NCBI GenBank assembly: GCA_963791295.1 | Contig: CAWBRY010000005.1 | Coordinates: forward strand, 353,948 to 417,947 | DNA length: 64,000 nucleotides | Source of the DNA: CAWBRY01 sp963791295 | GTDB taxonomy: Bacteria; Bacteroidota; Bacteroidia; Chitinophagales; Chitinophagaceae | Direction: 5' to 3' | Part shown: positions 1 through 11,498 of the stretch, in pieces | Position numbering within the stretch: the stretch's first letter is position 1 | Layout: each line of letters begins with the position of its first letter | Notes under the pieces: model-generated | What the model was told of the DNA's origin: nothing | Database searches by the model: none | What the model saw: the letters and a program-made list of their open reading frames with translations, nothing else | Program-made: the position numbers and the translations under genes

Positions 1-862
1 ATAGTGATGAGGGTGCTTATTCCTATCAACAAAGTAATAGAAGGAAAATAAATGGCTTCTACTTTTGCCAGCCCAATCGCATTTTTTCTATACTCTTCAC
101 TGTTCCTGGTAAAAAATCCGAGCATGGCTTTTTCCTGCACAAACGATTTGATCACCCGGATACCCGAATAAGATTCCTGGGCATTGGTAGTAAGATCGGA
201 AAGGGAGGCCTGTATTCGTTCACTTTTTTTGTTGATGCTATTATTCACATAATAAATCGTCACGGCCAGGATGGGAAGCGGCGCCAATACATAAAGGGTA
301 ACATCTGATCTCGTTTCAACATAAAGAATACGCTCAAGGAAATAACTGCCACGAGGTTGACCAGATACATGATAGCCGGGCCAGTGAACATTCTCACGCG
401 ACTCACATCTTCGGCAATACGGTTCATCAGGTCGCCGGTATTGTGTGTTTTATAAAATGCAGTATCTAGCTGTTGATAATGTTCATACACTTCATTCTTC
501 TGATCAAATTCAATGTGACGGCTCATCACAATAATGGTTTGCCGCATCAGGAAAAGGAAAAATCCGCGCAAAAGGGCCAATAAAAGAATAGTAATGCCGC
601 AAAGTGCAACAACTTTTGACACTCCGGAAATGCCTTCCACCTCGTGAGTAAATTTTTGAACAAGGACATCATAGTCCGGCGGCACCTGTTTGGGACGATA
701 GCCGGGCAGGTTGAGCGACTTCTGAACAAAGTCGATTACAAACCCGGTAACCTGGGGTGTCAGTACGTTGAAGTAGTTGGAGAGAAAAACAAATAATAAT
801 CCAATTCCCAGCCGGACACGGTACTTCCAAAAATATTTATTGAGCGCGCCTAAGTGCTTCAA
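1..862 (-). CDS. ABC exporter, N-terminal part (edge-truncated, frameshifted)
   Basis: This is the membrane-domain part of an MsbA-like ABC transporter, which would move lipids or drugs across the inner membrane. The start at 862 opens with a short cytoplasmic stretch and a hydrophobic helix, followed by further membrane helices and the conserved segment with DTAFYKTHNTGDLMNRIAEDV, typical of the type I exporter fold. Near 300 the frame breaks. The next frame continues with NAQESYSGIRVIKSFVQE, the usual following motif, so a one-base error is likely. The ATPase domain lies beyond the left edge. It reads away from the cytochrome operon and is probably independent of it. The substrate cannot be inferred. 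Confidence 0.85.
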
Positions 863-908
863 ACAATTTGTTTGTTTGCAAATTTAGTCTAAATAGTAGG
901 AGATAACT

Positions 909-936
909 TCTCACTGCTCCCTTCTCACTTCCTTTA
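909..936. repeat. Degenerate 7-nt-period repeat at a stop codon
   Basis: The bases read as TTCTCAC, TGCTCCC, TTCTCAC, TTCCTTT in register, a 7-base period. The array covers the last codons and the stop of the minus-strand cytochrome/LRR gene. It is the weakest of five such arrays in this window. Confidence 0.4.
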
Positions 937-2332
937 CTTCCATCGTATCAGTTGGTAGACTTTGCACAGAATAACCTCCTGAATCAATCTGCGTCTTTGG
1001 AAATGCTTTTTGCAATGCAGCCCAATCGGTCTTGTCCACGCGAGTCTGGAAGAGGTACAATGAATGAAGCTTCTTCAATCCTTTTAATTCCAATATCCCT
1101 TCTTTGGTCACCTGTGTACCGACAAGATTTAAATATTCAAGGTTTTCAAGGTGTTTTAGCGACTCGACGCCTTTGTCGGTAATAGAAGTGTGCTCCACGC
1201 TTAACTGAGTAATATTGGTCAATTTGGCGATAGAGCTTATCTGTTCATCTCCCAGGTTGGTAAAGCCCAATTTCAACCATATCAGTTGCTTTTTAAGGGA
1301 GGTCAACAATTTCAGATCTTCCTCGTTGATCACCGAATCTGTAACAAAATTGACCATGAGATAGTTACTGTTTTGCGCAACCGGAAGAACGACCACATGG
1401 TTGTCTTTCAATTCCTCGATGATCTTATCATCTGCTTTTTCAACGGGCCCGGCCGGAATACCAGTCAGTCCTTTCTTCACTTCAGGGGCTTTCTGCAGGG
1501 CCAACAGTACTGGTTTTATCTTATCGGGCTGTTGAAATTCCTTCACTTTTCCCGTAAAGTTGGCGCCGCCATCGATCCACCAATGCAATAAGGCAATCTG
1601 GCTTTCGGTAGGCTGGGGTTTTTCTTTCGGCGGCATATGATCTTCATTGTCGACAGGAGCAAAAGACGTTTGATCATTGCGCTTTCGTCCGCATGTCCCG
1701 GCTTCTATGATTTTTCCATCCTTGCCACCTTTTATCAACATACTGTATCATCCATGCGCAAGTTTGCCTTTTTGTTTATTTGGCCCATGGCAGGAATAAC
1801 ATTTGGTTTGCAGGATCGGCTTGATGACATCGTCATAAACAGCTGCTTCCTGTACATTGGGAATCGGTTTAATCACGGCTCCCGAAGTACTGTCATCGTC
1901 AAAGGCACTGAATAAGGGTTTGGTCAGATAATCGGAACCATGCGTCAGTGAGCCGCCCAGATGCCCGGTGATCATGATCAGCAACAAGCAAGCCAATCGA
2001 AAGTATTTTCTTGTTGATGGGAAGCCGGGGATTTTTTTCTTTGGCAAACAATACCCAGGAAGTAAAAGCGACTGCAATGCCCATCCATTGATGCCAGCCC
2101 ACGAGGTTGTTGTCATAGTCGTCACTGATCGACAAAAGAAACCGGTGATGCAGGAAATCAATGCCGTGATGGCTCCGCACAATAAGATAAACGGCACGGC
2201 CGGTTTGAATGATGCATATTTATTCTTTTCCGACAGCCATAGTAATGCAATGCCAATCAGTAATATGCCGATAGGTAAATGAACCAATAGCGGATGAAAA
2301 TGAGCAAAAAATTCGGTGATGGATAGCAGCAC
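911..2332 (-). CDS. DUF2231 membrane - cytochrome c - leucine-rich-repeat protein (frameshifted)
   Basis: The protein starts, probably at a GTG near 2332, with a DUF2231-type membrane domain (FFAHFHPLLVHLPIGILLIG) of several helices. A planctomycete-type cytochrome c domain follows, with the heme motif CYSCHG and the usual later MPPKEKPQP, and then about four leucine-rich repeats (LTNITQLSVEHTSITDKG, LENLEYLNLVGTQVTKEG). Frameshifts near 1990, 2150 and 1745 split it; the fragments join into one protein of roughly 470 residues. It is the last gene of a minus-strand operon with DUF1501 and two DUF1549/DUF1553 genes, where this architecture is a known companion. The domains suggest a membrane-anchored periplasmic heme protein; the reaction is unknown. 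Confidence 0.75.
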
Positions 2333-2343
2333 GTAGAAATTAT

Positions 2344-3165
2344 TTAGATGGTAACGTTGCCGCAATAATTGCATCATGTAAACATTGATGGCCCATTGAT
2401 CGGCCAGCGGCTGTCGTGTATAGGGCAATGTAGGCATATAGTCAGGAGGGCCAAATTCGGTCAATATCGTCAGCACTTCTCCTTTTTGTTTTTTTATTTC
2501 CACCACCTTATCCCACCAGGCAAGATGTGCATTCAATGCTTCCTCCCATTCCGGTGCCCGCGGATCATTTACTTGCGGGCCTTCGGCATGGCCGATCCGC
2601 GCATGAATATGATCCGTCCTTTGCAACGTCAGCTCCAATGTTTCCTGCTGATCTGCCAGTAAACTTTCATGAACATTGCACCAATGGGAGACATCAAAGG
2701 TGATGCGCAGATCGGGAATGGTTTCCATATAATGCCGGGTGATCGGCGCAGAATATAAAAACCGGGAACGATGTGTCTCATGGCAGATCTTAATACCGGT
2801 GGATGCAGTGAACCGGTGGTATGATCAATGAAAGCTTTACCCTGCTCATAAGTGAAATAATCCTTTCCGGAATGACAATTGATATAAATGGTTTTTGAAC
2901 TTTATTGGTGGCTGCCGCATCCACCATTTTTCTTGAATGTATTGAAGTGATCATTGAAATTACTTTCCCATCCGGAGGTAAGAAATCCGACTTCCAGATT
3001 ATTTTTCTTTAATGCATTGAACATTCATCCTGGTCCTTCGGCTCCGTCGGCCACCAGTTTCAATTCCGTCATATCCTTCTTTCTTTACCTCGGCGCAATA
3101 TTCAACACAGTTCCATTAAATCCCCAATCGGTGCAGAGCAGTTTCAGTTTGAAATTGCTATTCAT
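2344..3165 (-). CDS. Sugar phosphate isomerase/epimerase-like TIM-barrel protein (frameshifted)
   Basis: The N-terminus (MNSNFKLKLLCTDWGFNG) and the C-terminal half (DLRITFDVSHWCNVHESLL, DHIHARIGHAEGPQVNDP) match xylose-isomerase-like TIM barrels, with the metal-binding D, H and E positions typical of the fold. The middle is broken by several frameshifts between about 2730 and 3100, though readable pieces remain (KNNLEVGFLTSGWESNFNDHF). No clean stop is visible: the frame runs into the next gene, and an out-of-frame TAA near 2344 is the likely original end. Such enzymes isomerise or epimerise sugars in the cytoplasm. The operon position, between a DUF1501 gene and the DUF2231/cytochrome gene, points to sugar metabolism; the substrate is unknown. 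Confidence 0.7.
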
Positions 3166-3328
3166 GCTGGATTTTGGTTTTGGTGATAATTCAAAACATC
3201 CACGGGAGACAGTAAGATGCGGTTGTAGCAGAAGATGAAGTTTGCAGAAAATTTCTACGGTTCAATTTGATATTGATTTAAAAATCTATCCCTGAGAAGC
3301 AAATAATTCGCAGCGGAGTAAATTTATT

Positions 3329-4840
3329 TTATGCAAGGATATCTTCAATCACTTTGCCTCTTGTATCCGTCAACCGGAATGGTCTTCCCTGGAATTGATA
3401 GGTAAATTTTTCATGATCAAAACCAAGTTGGTGAAGAATCGTTGCCTGAATATCAAATGGTTCTACTTTTCCACTGAAGCACTATAGCCAATCTCATCTG
3501 TTTCACCATAACTAAATCCTTTCTTTATACCGGCGCCTGCCATCCAGATGGTAAATGCTTCTGTATGATGATCTCTTCCTTTAAATGGCATCTTCACTCC
3601 TTCCCTGTTTTCCAGCATTGGTGTGCGGCCAAATTCTCCACCCCATACTACCAGTGTTTCTTCCAGTAATCCTCGTTGCTTCAGATCCAGGATCAATGCA
3701 GTGATGCATTTATCAACCTGCCTGCATTTATTAATAAATCCCACATCAATAGCAAGACTCGCTTCCGAACCATGACTGTCCCATCCCCAATCAAACAATT
3801 GTACAAACCGAACTCCTTTTTCTACCAGTCTTCTTGCCAGCAATACATTATTGGCAAAACATGCTTCCCCGGGTTTCGTTCCATACATTTCATGAATATA
3901 TGCGGGCTCATCATTAATATTCATTACTTCAGGTGCAGAGATCTGCATCTTATAAGCCATTTCATATTGCGATATGCGTGATAAAATTTCAGGATCATTA
4001 TAAGTTTCATATTCCTGTTGATTCACTTTATTGATGGCTTCGATAGATGCTTTTCGAAGGTCCCTGATCCATGCCATTCGGGATCTTTGATAAACAATAC
4101 AGGATCGCCTTCACTCCTGCATTGCACTCCCTGATAAACACTCGGCAGAAAACCACTGCCCCAAACACTTTTACCGGCATCAGGATTCTTTCCGCCGCTG
4201 GTCAGTACCACAAATCCCGGAAGATTTTGATTCTCCGTTCCCAATCCATAGGTAACCCATGATCCCAGACTTGGCCTGCCCAATCTGCGGTGAACCGGTA
4301 TGCACCATCAATTGTGCAGGTGCATGATTAAATTGATCAGTGGTGACTGCTTTCAAGAAACATGATCTCATCAACAATCGTAGCAAGATGCGGCATATGT
4401 TCACTTACCCATGCTCCGCTTTGTCCATGTTGTGCAAATTTTGCCTGCGGACCCAGCATTTTCGGAACACCACGTATAAATGCAAATCGTTTTCCTTCCA
4501 ATAAGCGAAGGCGGACAATCCTGTCCATCCATCTTCATCAATTCAGGTTTATAATCAAACAACTCCAATTGAGATGGAGCGCCTGCCATATGCAGATAGA
4601 TCACACTTTTTGCCTTGCCGGGAAATGGTGGCAATTTGGGCATCAACGGATGAGCCGGATCAAATGCAATGTTATTAGCCGATTCGCTTTCTGCCACAGC
4701 TTCCCAAAAAGCGAACCCAAGGCAAGTGCGCCCAAACCCATGGCACTTTCCTTTATAAAATGCCGGCGGGTATGCATGCGCATCACTGCATGTTCCGCTT
4801 CCCTTAAGAATCGTTGATTATGTAATTCTTTTTGTGTCAT
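3329..4840 (-). CDS. DUF1501 family secreted protein (Tat signal, frameshifted)
   Basis: The protein begins near 4840 and carries a twin-arginine-type signal (RRHFIKESAMGLGALALG) about 25 residues in. The body has DUF1501 landmarks: APSQLELFDYKPEL, the stretch around FAQHGQSGAWVSEHMPHLA, WGWDSHGS, GGEFGRTPM and GRDHHTEAFTIWMAGAGIKKG, ending in FDHEKFTYQFQGRPFRLTD. DUF1501 proteins are distant relatives of sulfatases and phosphatases, and Planctomycetes and Verrucomicrobia carry many beside DUF1549/DUF1553 genes. At least four frameshifts split the gene (near 4690, 4500, 4340-4280 and 4080). It starts 48 bases after the stop of the upstream cytochrome gene. The biochemical role of the family is not established. 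Confidence 0.82.
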
Positions 4841-4888
4841 ATGTTTATATTATGATCCTCACTTTGCTCAACTATGATCCATTACCAA

Positions 4889-7647
4889 TTAATTCTTTGT
4901 TACCACTTCATCCAGATTCAGGATGGCATTGGCCACCACTGTCAATGCTGCCGTTTCAGCATTCGTATATTCTTGTTCACCCACTCAGGATCTTACATGT
5001 TTTTTCCGTATCATTCTTGAATTGATCGAATGCAGTATTATATAATTATGTCAAGTGCTTGCAAGCTCTTTATCATCAATCGGCGTGATACGTTGCCCAT
5101 TGAAATCCCTTCTTGATCTGTGGTTGCACGTCGTTACCGCCTTCTTTTTGCATACGGCTGGCAAAATGACGGGCCATATCAATATAGACAGAATCATTCA
5201 ATGTAGTGAGTGCCTGCAAAGGTGTATTGGTCCGTATTCGGCGTGACGTACATACTTCGCGGGCAACACCATCAAATGTGATCATGGAAGGATAAGGTGC
5301 AGTGCGTTTCCAATAAGTATATAATGCCCGGCGGTATTGTTCTTGCCTTTGCTTTGTTCCCATTCTGCACCATTCCATGGTGAAAGCCAAATGCCTTTCG
5401 GCTGCCAGGGAAAAACACTGGGCCCATACATTGTATCGCATAATAACACCACTGATGCAAAGCGCCTGGTCACGTATCTGTTCTGCAGACAAACGCACTC
5501 TTGCACCACTTGCATAATATTTATTATAGGGATCTTTTTCCAGATAGTCCGGCAGTTACTTTTGAATCCTGCTGGTAAGTTGCACTCATTACGATCAGCC
5601 TTATCAATTTTTTTACACTCCATTTATCAGTCATGTCATAAATTGATAGCTCAGCCAATCCAGTAATTCCAGGATGAGTAGGCGGAATTCCCTGCGAACC
5701 CAGGTCTTCCAGTGTTTCAGCAAGCCCGATTCCAAAAAATTGTTCCCAAACCCGGTTGACCATTGTTCTGGCAGTCAACGGATTTTGCTTTGACGTCAGC
5801 CACATTGCCAAGCCCAGCCGGTTATGCGGTGCAGCCTGATGGAAAAGGATTCAATGATTTCGGAACATCCGGTTCAACTTCATCTCCTTTCACCAGCCAG
5901 TTACCTCTTTCAAATACATGGGTTGCGCCGATACATATCAGAAGGATTATCCATCATCACCGGCGTGGTAGGACAGTTCGATTTCAATAATTTCCAATAA
6001 TCTTTCTTTAGTATCGGCATATCCCTTTTATCCTTTCCCGGAAATTCATTGGTGAAATGCATCCAGTCGAACAAAGCACCCAGCTTCATTCGGTTTTTCA
6101 ATGATTATTGGTATAAGTGAAATAAAGATCATGTACACCGTCAGCCGGCTGTAATGTTGGCTTCGGCTGATTTCCCAACCGCTTTGTCTGCTGGCAATTG
6201 AATAGATGCAATAACATCACCATCCGGATGATCCAATGAATCTGCCAGATACCGCCTGCAGAAGCCATGCATAGATAACGAAAGATCAAATGATCCTTAT
6301 TCTTAAGATCGACATTTTTCAACCTGGCAAAGTGCATGGTTGCGGAATGCCAGCCATTTGGTATCACTTAATTCACTATTGGTAAAGCTGTCGCAGGTCA
6401 GTGAATTATAGGATGGTTGCCAGGTTTTTAAAAATGTGTAAGCTTCTTTTGCCTTCTGGCAGATACATTTTGCTTTAACCCAATCTCACCACATCTGTCC
6501 AATTGCTTTTTCAGTGAATCATTATAATGACGGAATAACGGATAGTCTGCTTCTGTATCCTCATCCCTTGTATTATTGAAGAAAGCCATGAATTTATAAT
6601 ATTCTTCATGCCGGAACGGATCATAAGGATGACTATGACATTGCACACAACCAAAAGTGGTTCCCATCAATGCCTCCCAGGTTGTATTCACCCGGTCCAT
6701 AACAGCCGCAGTTCGGAATTCTTCATTATCTGTTCCTCCTTCATCATTGGTCATGGTATTGCGGTGAAAGGCAGTCGCGATAAGATCATCGTCTGTCGCA
6801 TCGGGCAAAAGATCACCGGCGATTTGTTCGGTCAGGAACTGATCATAGGGTATATCATTATTAAATGCATCTGATCAGCCAATCGCGGTAATGCCAGATG
6901 GTCCGGCTATCATCCCGTTCATATCCTTTTGTATCGGCATACCGGGCAAGGTCCATCCACAAGGCTGCCCATTTTTCACCGTAATGAGGAGAAGCCAGCA
7001 ATGAATCAACCAGGTTGGCATAGGCTTGATCACTTTTATCGTCCAAAAATTTTTTGGCAAGATGAGCAGGCGCCGGCATTCCAATAATATCCAGTGCTAC
7101 CCTTCTCAATAATGTTTCTTTATCTGCGGCAGCGAGATGGCTTAAGTTTTGCTTCTTCTAATTTCTGTTCGATAAAATGGTCGACCGGATTCTTAGCCCA
7201 GCTGCTTTTACTTAGTGATCAGCCAAAATGTTTTGGATTTGGGTATTGCATCTTCTTTCAAAGGAACATAGGCCCAATGCTCACCCCATTTAGCGCCTTG
7301 TTTTATCCAGTTCCGAAGAATTGCAATATCTTCTTTACTCAGTGGATCATGTTTATAGGGCATTCGTTCTTCCGGATCAGTGAGGTTGATCCTTCTTATC
7401 AATTTCACTATGTCCCGGATCACCGGGTATAATCGCATATTTTCCGGAGTTAGTTTTTGCAAGGGCTTCTTCCCGGAATAGCAGACTAAACCCGCCTTTT
7501 TGTCTAACGCCTCCATGACAGGTAATGCAATTCTTATTAAAAATGGGTTTTACCTGTGTCGTAAAATCAAATGCTTCCGCGGGTAGCCAGGCGAAGGACG
7601 ACGAAAGCGCCTACCAGGATCAATATGACCAACAATAGTTTTTTCAT
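4889..7647 (-). CDS. Cytochrome c (PSCyt1)-DUF1549-CBM6-like-DUF1553 protein, copy A (frameshifted)
   Basis: The order from the start at 7647 is a short hydrophobic leader, a cytochrome domain with CITCHGG and MPYKHDPLSKEDIAILRNWI, a DUF1549 domain (RRVALDIIGMPAPAHL, then FGCVQCHSHPYDPFRHEEYY with a second CxxCH), a segment like carbohydrate-binding module 6 (LKNVDLKNKDHLIFRY to DGVHDLYFTYTNN), and a DUF1553 domain (MVNRVWEQFFGIGLAETLED, RTNTPLQALTTLND). About eight frameshifts break it; joined, it is close to 915 residues. The start codon lies one base after the stop of copy B, so the pair is probably translationally coupled. The domains suggest a periplasmic heme protein that binds polysaccharide. 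The reaction is unknown. Confidence 0.82.
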
Positions 7648-7648
7648 T

Positions 7649-10402
7649 TTAATTCTTCGTTAACACTTCATCCAGATTCAGTATGGCATTGGCCACTACG
7701 GTTAGAGCGGCGGTGGATGCATTGGAATTGCCATTTATTCCACCCATCATCTCATTGGCCTTCTCTTCTTCTTTCTTAAACTTTCCCAAGGCTTCCATAT
7801 ATAAATGCATCAGCGCCTGGACGCTTCTTTCATCTGCCTCATGAAACGTTGCCCACTGAAATCCGCTTTTAATCTGTTCTTTTACATCGGTCTTGCTCAC
7901 TCCTTCCATCCGACGGGCAAAATGGCGTGACATATCGATATACGCAGAATCATTAAATGTCGTAAGCGCCTGCAAGGGTGTGTTCGTGCGAACCCTGCGA
8001 GCAGTGCAAACTTCCCTGCTAACGCCATCGAAATTGATCATGGAAGGATAGGGAGCAGTCCGTTTCCAATAAGTATATATGCGCGGCGGTATTGATCCTC
8101 ATTCTTGCTTTCTCCCATTGGTTTCCGTTCCATGGAGAAATCCATATTCCTGCTGGCTGCCAGGGAAAAACGCTCGCTCCATACATTTTATCAGAGAGTA
8201 TGCCACTGATACAAAGCGCCTGATCGCGGATCTGTTCTGATGAAAATCGGACTCTTATGCCCGAGCGTAATATTTATTATATGGATCTTTTTCCAATAAT
8301 TCAGGAGTAACTTTGGAATCCTGCTGGTAGGTAGCACTGGTGATGATCAACCGCAATCAATTTTTTAAGACTCCATTGATCATTCATGCATGAATTGATA
8401 ACTCAACCAGTTAAGCAATCTGCGTGGGTTGGCGGGATTCCTTGCGAACCCAGGTCCTCCAGTGTTTCTGCCAGGCCGGTTCCAAATAATTGTTCCCAGA
8501 TCCTGTTCACCATTGTCCTTGCAGTAAGTGGATTTTTTTGGATGTCAGCCACATGGCAAGCCCAAGCCGGTTACGGGGAGCATCCGACGGAAAAGGATTC
8601 AGTGATTTCGGTACATCGGGTTCCACCTATTCGCCTTTCACCAACCAATTGCCTCTTTCAAATACATGGGTGGCCCGGTGCATGTCAGAAGGATTATCCA
8701 TCATCACAGGTGTGCTCGGGCACTTTGCTCTTCAAGAATTTCCAAAACTCTTTCTTATATTCTGCATATCCATCTTTGTTGTTCCCAGGAAATATCTCGG
8801 TGAAATAAAGCCAGTCCATAAGACGCCCACCATCGGTAGGTTTTTTAAGATTATGGATTTGTATAAGTAAAATAAAGATGATGACTGCCGGTCGAAGGCT
8901 TCAATCAGCTTCAGCAATCTCCCAATCTTTTGTCTTCGGCAAGGGGATAGTTGCGATCACTTCTCCGTCGGGCTTATCAAGATGGATTTTCCAGGTTCCG
9001 CCATGCAATAATCCCGCATACCGGAAGATCAGATGATCCTTATTGTTAAGATCCACATTTTTCAACCTGCAAACCGCATTGTTCCGAAATGACACCCACC
9101 ATGAACTGACCAGTTCGCTATTCGTAAAACTGTCGCAGACAAGTGAATTATATGACAGGTTGCCATGTTTTTAAAAATGTATAGCTCTTCTTTTGCTTTT
9201 TCCGGTGATACATTTGTCTTTCAACCAATCCACGACAGTCGTTTAATTCCTTTTCAGCGTATCATTGAAATGACGGAGCAATGGATAGTCGGCTTCGGTA
9301 TCTTCATCCCGGGTATCATTGAAAAAAGCCATGAATTTATAATAATCTTCATGACGGAAAGGATCATAGGGATGGCTATGACATTGAACACAACCGAAGG
9401 TTGTTCCCATCACCGCATCCCAGGTGGTATTGATCCGGTCTATCACAGCGGATGTCCTGAATTCTTCATTATCCGTTCCGCCTTCATCATTGGTCATGGA
9501 GTTGCGATGAAAGGCAGTGGCGATGAATTGGCGTGTCGTTGGCATCAGGCATCAGATCACCGGCCATTTGCTCGGTTAGGAATTCGATCGTATGGCTTGT
9601 CTTTATTAAATGCATGGATCAGCCAGTCGCGATATCTCCAGATCATTCTTGGCTGGTCCGCTTCATAACCTTTTGTATCGGCATACCGGGCAAGGTCCAT
9701 CCACAAGCGCCGCCCAGCTTTCTCCGTAATGTGGCGAGGCAAATAAAGAATCAACAAGGTCGGCATAGGCATCTTCGCTGCTATCGCTAAGAAATTTTTT
9801 TGCAAGATGCTGGCGGAGCCGGCATACCGATAAGATCCAGCGATACCCTGCGAAGAAGCGTTTGCTTTGTCAGCGACAGGAGAAGGTTTCAGATCCTGTC
9901 CTCTTTAATTTTTGTTCAATAAAATTGATCGATAGGATTGATTGCCCAGCTTGCTTTTTGTAGTGATCAGACCAAAAAACTTTTTTGAACTGGGAACCGT
10001 TGACTTCTTTCAACGGAACATAAGCCCAATGTTCGCCCCAATGTGCACCCTGCTTTTATCCATTTGCGAAGTGTTGAAATATCTTTCTTCGAAAGAGGAT
10101 CATGTTTATAAGGCATCCGGTCTTCGGGATCGGTCATATGTAATCCGCCTGATCATTTCACTATGAGCAGGATCACCCGGAATGATCGCAAATTTGCCAG
10201 ACTTGGTTTTGGCCAGTGCTTCCTCACGAAATAACAGGCTGAATCCTCCTTTTTGCCTGACGCCGCCATGGCAAGTGATGCAATTCTTATTGAAAATTGG
10301 TTTTACCTGGGTGGTGAAATCAACGGGTTTGCTGCGCGAAAAGTAGCGAATAATGAATATAGCCGCGACCAGGACAGATATGACCAATATTATCTTTTTC
10401 AT
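7649..10402 (-). CDS. Cytochrome c (PSCyt1)-DUF1549-CBM6-like-DUF1553 protein, copy B (frameshifted)
   Basis: This is a tandem paralogue of copy A with the same order: N-terminal membrane helix (KKIILVISVLVAAIFIIRYF), CITCHGGVRQKGGFSLLF, DUF1549 with FGCVQCHSHPYDPFRHEDYY, a CBM6-like segment (NKDHLIFRYAG to WKIHLDKPDGEVIATIPLP), and DUF1553 ending VVANAILNLDEVLTKN. Compared with copy A, the C-terminus has extra residues including MMGGINGNSNAS before the shared ending. Frameshifts are as dense as in copy A. It is the first gene of the operon, with about 100 bases between its start and the stop of the protease gene behind it. Both copies keep both CxxCH motifs, so both probably bind two hemes. 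Confidence 0.82.
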
Positions 10403-10447
10403 ACGCCAGCTGCATCAATCCAAGGCCAAAATTAGAAAATATTGAGG

Positions 10448-10530
10448 AGTCAGTGGTGAGTGGTCAGTGGTGAGTAGTAAACTGCTGTACACTCACCACT
10501 CACCTCTCACCTCTCACCTACTCCTCTCGC
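10448..10530. repeat. Paired 7-nt-period arrays forming an inverted repeat (possible terminator)
   Basis: On the left the units are AGTGGTG, AGTGGTC, AGTGGTG, AGTAGTA. On the right they are ACTCACC, ACTCACC, TCTCACC, TCTCACC. The two sides are complementary, so they can fold into a long hairpin around a short AAACTGCTGTAC loop. The right side covers the stop codon of the minus-strand zinc protease, which fits a 3'-end element for that gene and separates it from the cytochrome operon start at 10,402. Confidence 0.6.
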
Positions 10531-11391
10531 CGGATACTGCTCCTGGATGAATTCAATATCTGTTGAAGAAAGCTTTTTGTTTTCAGCAGTCCCATATCCG
10601 TCTAATGTAAATTCCGGAGGAAAAAAATACATCATGATGCTTTTCCTGTCCATGTCGGTAAACTGCGTTTGATCTTTACTATAGTGATCAAAAATATTGC
10701 TATCCACCTCCGCTTTGGTCCAATTATTAGGCGGTCCCAGAAAATATTGGTAGACCACGGGTTTATTCCACTTAATCCCTCCCGATGGATTTTGATGTTC
10801 GTGAATACAGCCCAGGGCATGTCCAAATTCATGAACGACCACGCGTTCCCATTCGCTCTCATCACTGTCATTTCGCAACCAACCAAAGTTCATCGTGGGT
10901 TCATTGTCGGGCACCAGCTTGCAATCCGTCCCAATCGTGCTCCAAGAACCACTATCTGCAACGAACGATATCCGGATCAGCGCTTTTTTGCCCGACACAA
11001 ACTTTAATTGGAGGTTCGCATTCCCCCTTGATTTATCGGTCCAATAATGAGCATACTTTTTTGTCTTTCTTTTTTGCAATACACTGCCATCTAAAAAAGC
11101 TATCGTGACGGTTTGGCCATTTTGCCATTTATTATCCGTCAGGATTGCCATGCGCGACAGGTCAACATGATCTGTCCTGCTAAATCGTTTGTTTGGGTTG
11201 GCTATGAAACTCTGTAAAAGTGCATGTTCCTTGCTTCCTTCTCTCGCCGGGTTGTTGGAAGGATTGCTTTTGATGGCGTAGTACATCCGGCGTTGCAGAT
11301 TCAGTGTCGAGACTGGCCGGTCAACGCAGACGTGAAGCGCACTTACTTGCGAAATTTTCTTTGTCCGAAATGATTTCTTAGCTTGTTTCAT
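10507..11391 (-). CDS. Astacin/M12A-like zinc metalloprotease
   Basis: The 294-residue protein has the extended zinc site HEFGHALGCIHEHQ near residue 187, with the three zinc histidines and catalytic glutamate of metzincins, and a downstream SIMMYFF that fits the Met-turn. This matches peptidase family M12A. No clear signal peptide is seen: the N-terminus is basic (MKQAKKSFRTKKISQ), which is unusual for a protease expected to be secreted. Homologues with matching basic N-termini exist in Bacteroidota as far as I recall, so the start may be correct. The C-terminus ends in GVGER inside the 7-nt repeat array. It stands alone between the cytochrome operon and a lipoprotein gene. Confidence 0.85.
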   Translation of the reverse strand: MKQAKKSFRTKKISQVSALHVCVDRPVSTLNLQRRMYYAIKSNPSNNPAREGSKEHALLQSFIANPNKRFSRTDHVDLSRMAILTDNKWQNGQTVTIAFLDGSVLQKRKTKKYAHYWTDKSRGNANLQLKFVSGKKALIRISFVADSGSWSTIGTDCKLVPDNEPTMNFGWLRNDSDESEWERVVVHEFGHALGCIHEHQNPSGGIKWNKPVVYQYFLGPPNNWTKAEVDSNIFDHYSKDQTQFTDMDRKSIMMYFFPPEFTLDGYGTAENKKLSSTDIEFIQEQYPARGVGER

Positions 11392-11410
11392 AGTTTTTTA
11401 CGACAAACGT

Positions 11411-11484
11411 CACAAAGGAAACAAAGGAATCACAAAGTTCTTGAATTCTATGTTAAACCTATGTACCCTAATGCTTCCTTTGTG
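11411..11484. repeat. 10-bp inverted repeat between two minus-strand genes
   Basis: CACAAAGGAA at 11411-11420 pairs perfectly with TTCCTTTGTG at 11475-11484, with 54 bases between them and an A-run on the right side. It lies between the lipoprotein stop at 11,499 and the protease start at 11,391. It could be a weak terminator or an operator; the wide loop argues against a classical terminator. Confidence 0.3.
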
Positions 11485-11498
11485 AAAAAAACTAACTG

